The notes beneath the pieces are model-generated. The model saw only the letters and a list, made by a program, of their open reading frames with translations, did no database searches and was not told the origin of the DNA. Shown piece after piece: positions 34,742-43,700 of a stretch of 64,000 nt of DNA (its first letter is position 1; every line of letters begins with the position of its first letter). The stretch spans positions 17,670,001 through 17,734,000 of the forward strand of contig OY727102.1 of assembly GCA_963402885.1 (NCBI GenBank). Reading direction: 5' to 3'. The DNA is from Antedon bifida (Eukaryota; Echinodermata; Crinoidea; Comatulida; Antedonidae). The translations under genes and the position numbers were made by a program.

Positions 34742-37700
34742 TCATTTCATTGGTTTCTTTTTCGGTGTACAACATCCTTTAATGAGCCAGAAATCAATCG
34801 CTTCAACAAATGCCACGAGACTGGCACCAAAGAATAGCCCCAGAGCACCACCAAGATCACCTGCAAAAATAACATTAAATAATAGTTTAAAATACATAAT
34901 AATACGCGGTTAATCGGTTGCAAACTTCATGTTCAACAGACTTACTTACTTGTATTTACTGTGCGTTAACAATTGTGTTTTTTAACTAAACACATATACA
35001 AATTTACCCGATTCTGAATCTGTCATTAGGTAGACTATAACTGACTATTGACAGTCATCTAGATACGGGTCTAAGTGTATTAAGTAATATACGTTTAATA
35101 CATGTTATATCTGTCGCTATGTTATTGTGCGTTAACCATTTAAAAAAAACTGAATACGTATAAAAATTAACCATTTAATCTGTCATTAGGCAGACTATAA
35201 CTAACTATTGACAGTCATCTAGATACGGGTCTATGTGTATCAAGTATACGTTTAAAACATGTTATCTGTCACTATGTTATTGTGCGTTAACCCATTGTGT
35301 TTTTTTACACAATACAAATTTACCCGATTGTGAATCTGTCATTAGGTATATTCTAACTGAATATTGAAAGTCATCTAGATACGAGTCTAAGTGTATTAAG
35401 TACTTGTAATACATGTTATCTTTGTCACTAAGTTCGTATGTATAATGTAAATTTGTATTTTGTACTCGTATTACTGTCAATAGTTGGTTAGAATCTACCA
35501 CGTGACAGCCGCAAATCGAGTGAAATTCAATTCACCGCGGAGTTCACATAATTAACTGAATCTGCACTAAAAACACTTTATTATTTTATAGCTATAGCTC
35601 AGCATTCTTCATTTGTATTTTTATTGATGCTGGTCTATAAATTAGAAAACGATATCAATAGACTACTTACATACGATAGAGAAAAACTCGTACCCCGGTT
35701 GCTCTACTACCTCTTCGACGTTCAATGTTTCATAGTAGATGTCCACTCGAGCTAAATTATCACTATGAAATTAAATTAGTGTAGCTGTTATTCTGTTATG
35801 ACATAATAATAGATAGAAGAGCTTGGTCTACCCAAGGAAATCTAATAGGACACTGAGTTCGCCTTGCCAAGATAGGAACTCGTAAAAGTCTTTGTCTTAT
35901 GTCTAGCTGCGTCAAATACCAATGGTACTACTGTAGCCTACTCCTGTACATATTCTCCGCGGCACGCAGTGTATGATAAGGGGCGTGGAACTGATCGTGT
36001 CGCAGCCACAGATACACATTTTTTTATTTCAATTTATATTAATGAACCTTTAAAGTATATAACTTACGCTATGTATTCTTCGGTTAAGAACGATATATCA
36101 CTGGTGGTGTAAATGCTTATGCCAAACGCGAAACAGGAATCCCAAACTAGCGGATAAGCAATCACGAATAGTTTACCCAATAATACGTCAGTGAAGAGTT
36201 CTGCGTCTTCTTCGGTCAAGTTCGCCGATGGAGTTTCCTTGGTGGCGAGTAGCATTGTTTCGTGTATAGCGTCAATCTGGTTACGAAGTCCCTTATCAGC
36301 TTCTTCTAGAACCTCTTGATAGAAATCGGAACCGACTCCAGTATGTGTCTTGTTAAACTCGTCGTCTTCACTTAAAGCCGCCGTAACATCGTAATATATA
36401 TTATCTCCGAGTATGTGGACCAAATAAAATATCATATCATAGCAAAATATTGTGAATTGCCATTCAAATTGTGTAACATATTCTTGGTCCACTTCAAACA
36501 CACCCTGCATGCTAAGTTCTTCGGCCGTTTCATCTACTAGGTCACCTACAGATTCAAGCAACTGTTCTGAAATGGCGTTTCGTGTTGCCTCCATGCTTCG
36601 TCTAAAAATATTAGCAAGAAGATTAAAAACTAATCGTACTAAGAACGTATTTCAGTTTGTGTTTGAAAAAAAAGTTTTGGATAATTTTGATGTTTTTTTA
36701 CGTTGAATTCAAGCTCAATCTCCCTTACAATCGTAGTCATTCTGCGTTAGTGCCATTGGCATGATTTCCGGGAAATCCTATCATGAATTAACCATTTGTG
36801 ATTTTACCAAACATACAAACACAAATTGGCGAAACTGAAAAACTACATATGAGTATAAATAATTGTAAATATGTTGCGATACACCACGTAAATAGGAACT
36901 GTTGAGGTTCTCCTCGACGTTTCGATCAATATGCTTTGAGAATTCTCACTCTTGAGGACGATCAAAGTATTTTGATCGAAACTTCGAAAGCCAACAGTTC
37001 TTTTCAGAACTATACGTAGTGTACCGCAAACTTTATATTAACATTTGATTTCGATATGCAAACCTTTAAACAATATAAAACACATGTTTACGTCAATCAG
37101 CTTCAATCATAAATCTATATTATAACTATATATTACTATATGGCATTAGTAATATTAGTATATTGGTATTCCATGTGTTTTTAGCAATACATGTGTATAC
37201 TATACGTTTTATTTTAGAAGATGCATATGTCTTAGTATTAGTAAAAGAAGTAGTATACGGGTAGATTTTAAACAAAGATAGAGTAATACAGTGTTTCATT
37301 GTTTCAAATCTATCTCTATCTCTGTGTTAGCGGTACATTTGGCTTGTAAATAAATAAAGATACTTACTTGACTTTGAATCCTAGGCCAAGTGCGAAGTAT
37401 TGGTGCTGGTTAGTCACAATAAACGTCTGCGGCACACCGCGAGAAGGAAAACGACTATACGACGGCGTTTTCAGAAAGTTTTCAACGTCACATGCCTCTT
37501 TACAGTCACAGTACTCCTCCCGATGATCAGAAAATTCGTCTGTAAATATAGATAATACGTAAATGTATAAGCTTAAGCTAAGTTAAAGGCCCGTTTACAC
37601 TGGAACAATAACGAACGACGATAGATACCATAGAAAAAATATGCATTTTTTTGCAGAAAACAAAAGAAATGCAATATAATAACGTCATGATCAGTAAGAA

Positions 37701-40700
37701 CAATAACATCGTTACAATTATACTGATTTAATTGTTATTATTGCTCATGACGTCATGACAATATGGATCTACGGTTTCAAATGCATTTGTTTTCTGTAGA
37801 AAAAGTTAGTCGTCGTTGATCGTGCGATAGTATAAACGGACATTTAACCGACTTCACATCGTATGAAATTCGAAAACGTTTTAAATACCTTAGTATTTTT
37901 AAATACTTAAAAGTCATTGTTAAAAAGTTCAAATGAAATTATTTTTAAAAAATGAATAGACCAGTAATTTAACTTGGAATGATCACCATGATCATTATCA
38001 TCTGATGATCATATTATCATTTGATGATCATAATATCATTGTTATCATCATAATCACTATCATTATGTTCACTACTGATCATCACAATAACTTACTAGGA
38101 CCTAATATCACGGAGGTCCTTATGTAATAAATTATCAATCCGATTCCTCCATGTCACGAGTATGCGCACTCGTTTCAACAGTTTTGAAATCGGAATAAAT
38201 ATTGACATAAATAATAGTAAACACCAATTACCACTTTATGACGGCTTTTAAGCTGTTTATATTGCATTTTCAGTTGATAGCTTTCTGAAATATGTCAATC
38301 AACTAATTTACTAAATAAACTTGAAAATGATTAAATAGCAAAAATCGATGACCAATGTGAAAGAAATAAATTGAATCCGAGTACTGTTTCAGTGGTGATT
38401 GTTGAATGACTATATTACACTTCAAATAGAGAAGTCAGAATATACGTTTAATAATTGCACTTTAAATGGCCTGGAATAACATCTTTCTCTCGGCCTATAA
38501 TATCGACCACCATGGCTTTTGTAGTTCAACCAAGATGGTTGTTGTTCAACCAAGATGGTTGTTGTTCAACCACCATGGCTTTTGTAGTTCAACCAAGATG
38601 GTTGTTGTTCAACCACCATGGCTTTTGTAGTTCAACCAAGATGGTTGTTGTTCAACCACCATGGCTTTTGTAGTTCAACCAAGATGGTTGTTGTTCAACC
38701 AAGATGGTTTTTGTTCAACCAAGATGGTTGTTGTTCAACCACCATGGCTTTTGTAGTTCAACCAAGATGGTTGTTGTTCAATCACCATGGCTTTTGTAGT
38801 TCAACCAAGATGGTGTTTGTTCAACCAAGATGGTTGTTGTTCAATCACCATGGCTTTTGTAGTTCAACCAAGATGGTTTTTGTTCAACCAAGATGGTTGT
38901 TGTTCAATCACCATGGCTTCTGTAGTTCAACCACCATGAGTTGTGAATTAATAATTATTGACCAGTACCATCATTTTCGATAAATTTGTTTTATGATTAC
39001 ATCTTTTTCAGTTTTTTTGGTAATTTTGAGTTTTATTCTGTTTGTGGGCGAACTGTTCTTATGACAACAGTACGGTGGCATGATGTTATCAAAGTAATTG
39101 TCAAATCAATTGTATAAAACTCAATATTGATAATTATCACATTCGTTATGACAACAATGCAGGAGGATATTAATAAAGTCAAATTGAATGTAATTTAAAA
39201 ATGCCAAAACAGTCACTCAAACTTTCAATTAAACTTGAACAGGATTGTAGAAATTACAATTCACTGTGACGTATTGATTGCGCGTCATCGAGATGAATTG
39301 TCTGAAAGATTATCACAAAAAGGTATTTTCAGACATAAGATTCTCAACGTACGTAACTAAAGTTTTTCGTAATTCTTGCGCACGCGCAGATCGATTTGTT
39401 TACAAAGTGGGCGGAGCTTGTGCGTTGAATGTTGGGAAAGAGCGTTAACGTTTACGTGCTCCTGCGAAAACTCCCTCCCAGATGTTCTACCAACGTCTTT
39501 GGGTACTTTTTTTTATCAACAGTTAACAAGTAAACATATCATTTTCAAAGTCAATACTCAAAGATAATACAGGCACCTGTAACTTTAGTCTGGGTTCCAT
39601 GAGACGGCGTTTTTTCTTAATATTAGTAAAAAGATAAATGTTTTGGCACATATGGCGTTTCATACGTATACTACTTGATTTTGGATACTCCACAAAAATC
39701 GAAATAAAAACAAATAAATTTTAAAAAAGACAATGAATACATACTTGGGGCAAGTCTACTGTAACTTTTAAAAGTCTTAGAATAATATAAACAAGGGGAA
39801 ACATGGCGATGATTTTTCCATAGAAATGATTACAAGAACATTCAGGGCCTTCTTACCGTATTTTGGGAGGTAGCATCCAGTTAAGTTAGCGGGCGAACAG
39901 AACACTTGATCTGCATCTAAAATAAACAATTTCAGCTGGATAACTTGTACAATATAAGTTACAATAGTTACCAGATCAAACACAGAACCCGTACTATCTA
40001 TATATTTATGTTTGATATAACAAACGGTGTGCAAAATAATCTACATAGAAAACTTTAGAAATTTAAAGTGAATTAAATCTCACTTACTGCCAGGTACGTA
40101 GTAAGTCCGGCATCCGCACTTCTCCATAAAATAATCAGTTTCACATTCAAGATAACATCGAGATTGCGTGTACGAATCGTTTGTGTACTTCAGTTGCCTA
40201 TGTCCGCTTTCAATACACGTTCCATGTGGTTTTGGTAACGAGGTTATCTGGGAACATTACATTGAGAAAACTTCAAATATACGCCTTTGCCAAGTTTAAT
40301 CAGGGAAGTGTAAGGACGGGGAAATAAACAACATGAGTTCATGTGATTCAAGCAAGAACGTTCGATTCCAAAAGTACTCCGGCCGAAAATTCGTTACACA
40401 TAGTGTGTAACGAACGTGTATAGTCTAAAGACAGGTCCTCCCCAATTATTACAGCGAATAATGTACTGAACAGAATTTGAAAATCAAAACAAATTGACAA
40501 AGTTTAATATAATGGCATATGACCATCACAAATGCACTGCGTGCATATTAAAAAATTGTACTTTGAATGTTCACTGTTTCTATTTTTAGCAGACTCGTAA
40601 ACTTACCGTTTGTTTTCGTATGCCTATTGACGCGCGCATTCCAGTGGCGATATCCACGCCTGACGCCTCTAAATCCGGGATATCGTTCTGACCGTCAATT

Positions 40701-43700
40701 GCTATTCTGAAACCGACGTTTTCTCTCGGAGCCGATATGTACTGTATGTGCTCAACATTGAGTATCATGCTAAGTCCGCGGCGTTGTCCTGCAATACAAC
40801 ATTCATTGTTTAGTTTAACTGGAGACGCAACGCAAGGACGGAAGCGTAACGTAAGTGGTTTGACCAATCACATGCGACGGATTAATCGAACTGTCGCTTG
40901 TCATTGGTCAACTCGCATGAGTTGCGTCTACGTGAGAATAAGTCATAAAAGCAATGTAGTGATACTGTAGTATTAATCATACGTTTTTAATTAACAATAT
41001 ATTAAAGTTTTTACTACGTTTCATCTAAGTATAATGTAATGTTTCATCCGTACAATAAAATATCTACAGCTCTGTCTACACTATCAAACTTTGTGACAAC
41101 AAATGTGATGTGTTCATTTATGGACATGGTGATGTCATATCACTACCGTATTTAAGCATATCACTACCATATTTTGGCAAATCAACATTTTTTTTTCAAA
41201 CTAGTTTGATAGTGTAGACAGAGCTCTAAAAGCTTCTAAACTGGATCCAAAAAGTTAGAAACGTTTCGACCAAAATGATCCTTTTCTGTCATAAGGTTAA
41301 TTAAATTAATTGGAAAAATAGAAGAAGAAAAAATAGAATACTATATACAAAGTTATTAAACAGTTTCATACCGTACCTGCATTTTTTATATTTGTCTTGC
41401 CAGTTGGCGGATTGAAGACATAACACGCTCCGTAATTTGTATAGGTTAGCGTAAAATTACTCGGGCCGCACTCAACACCATTGAACATACATCTGCAGTA
41501 GGTAAAACCAGTAATACTTCAATTTATATACAATAATATCGGATAATATCCCCTAAAGGTGTTGAAGACTTGTTTCAAATGTCTTAAACAAACTGTTTTT
41601 CTTTTTATAAGAATAATATTCTTTAAAAAAAAAAGAGTTTTACATACGGATATGAAGATTTGTAGATTCTAAAATAGTTAAGCAAGATTATTATCACTCA
41701 CATTACTACCTTATAGGCCTACCCGTACACACATCGACAAAAAGTAGCAATGTAACAAACACATCGTCAACATGTAGTTTTACGTGTGAATCTGAGTCTA
41801 TGCTGTAGGCGGTGATTTCTTTTAATAATATTAAACCAAATCGCCGTCTACAGCCTAGACTCAGATTCACACGTAAAACTACATGTTTATTTTCTATTAA
41901 GACGTCACCTGATTACCATTAATATCAGAATTGAGCGAGTCAAATTTACAATAACAATATCGGCAATGCTTTTATATGACCTTACAGGTATCTTCTTTTT
42001 ATCACTTACCTTCTGCTCCAGTTATTTCCTCCTTTGATATGCTTTAAGCCATGGAATGACGTCTCGTCACTGAAGACATCAAATCTTCCTTTCACCTCCT
42101 CCTCCTCATCGTCCTTTATGCGTCTTTTAATCGGCATATTTACCGTGCTTTGTGGAGCCAAGTTCTTTCCTCTGTGTTCATGTGTAGCAATATCCATATC
42201 GTCTCTCCACTGTCTGTTGGTCCAATGTCTCTTTGAATGTTCACTGTTTCTATTTTTAGCAGACTCGTAAACTTACCGTTTGTTTTCGTATGCCTATTGA
42301 CGCGCGCATTCCAGTGGCGATATCCACGCCTGACGCCTCTAAATCCGGGATATCGTTCTGACCGTCAATTGCTATTCTGAAACCGACGTTTTCTCTCGGA
42401 GCCGATATGTACTGTATGTGCTCAACATTGAGTATCATGCTAAGTCCGCGGCGTTGTCCTGCAATACAACATTCATTGTTTAGTTTAACTGGAGACGCAA
42501 CGCAAGGACGGAAGCGTAACGTAAGTGGTTTGACCAATCACATGCGACGGATTAATCGAACTGTCGCTTGTCATTGGTCAACTCGCATGAGTTGCGTCTA
42601 CGTGAGAATAAGTCATAAAAGCAATGTAGTGATACTGTAGTATTAATCATACGTTTTTAATTAACAATATATTAAAGTTTTTACTACGTTTCATCTAAGT
42701 ATAATGTAATGTTTCATCCGTACAATAAAATATCTACAGCTCTGTCTACACTATCAAACTTTGTGACAACAAATGTGATGTGTTCATTTATGGACATGGT
42801 GATGTCATATCACTACCGTATTTAAGCATATCACTACCATATTTTGGCAAATCAACATTTTTTTTTCAAACTAGTTTGATAGTGTAGACAGAGCTCTAAA
42901 AGCTTCTAAACTGGATCCAAAAAGTTAGAAACGTTTCGACCAAAATGATCCTTTTCTGTCATAAGGTTAATTAAATTAATTGGAAAAATAGAAGAAGAAA
43001 AAATAGAATACTATATACAAAGTTATTAAACAGTTTCATACCGTACCTGCATTTTTTATATTTGTCTTGCCAGTTGGCGGATTGAAGACATAACACGCTC
43101 CGTAATTTGTATAGGTTAGCGTAAAATTACTCGGGCCGCACTCAACACCATTGAACATACATCTGCAGTAGGTAAAACCAGTAATACTTCAATTTATATA
43201 CAATAATATCGGATAATATCCCCTAAAGGTGTTGAAGACTTGTTTCAAATGTCTTAAACAAACTGTTTTTCTTTTTATAAGAATAATATTCTTTAAAAAA
43301 AAAAGAGTTTTACATACGGATATGAAGATTTGTAGATTCTAAAATAGTTAAGCAAGATTATTATCACTCACATTACTACCTTATAGGCCTACCCGTACAC
43401 ACATCGACAAAAAGTAGCAATGTAACAAACACATCGTCAACATGTAGTTTTACGTGTGAATCTGAGTCTATGCTGTAGGCGGTGATTTCTTTTAATAATA
43501 TTAAACCAAATCGCCGTCTACAGCCTAGACTCAGATTCACACGTAAAACTACATGTTTATTTTCTATTAAGACGTCACCTGATTACCATTAATAAAAAAG
43601 GAGAAAATTTCAAAACAATTGTGTAAAGGATACACTTACACTTGCAGCATGTCTTCCATCCGATGAGCATTGTACTTTATAAATTGCTGTAAATTTTTAT

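Larger units (their letters stand above)
40561..41931. repeat. 1.36-kb duplicated segment, copy 1 (holds second copies of exons 4 and 5)
   Basis: Identical as far as I can read to 42231-43591 at an offset of 1670 bp, introns and MITE included. It holds a copy of DEG/ENaC exon 4 (41377-41492) and exon 5 (40607-40788) with intact splice sites. Exon 5 to exon 4' splicing would shift the frame and hit a stop within seven codons, so a functional mRNA must use one pair or skip. Confidence 0.9.

Noticed and set aside
38455-38983. Repeat protein of Q-P-R-W-L-L-F-N units
   Set aside because: Encoded by a minisatellite in a DEG/ENaC intron, opposite strand, no signal peptide or conserved context.
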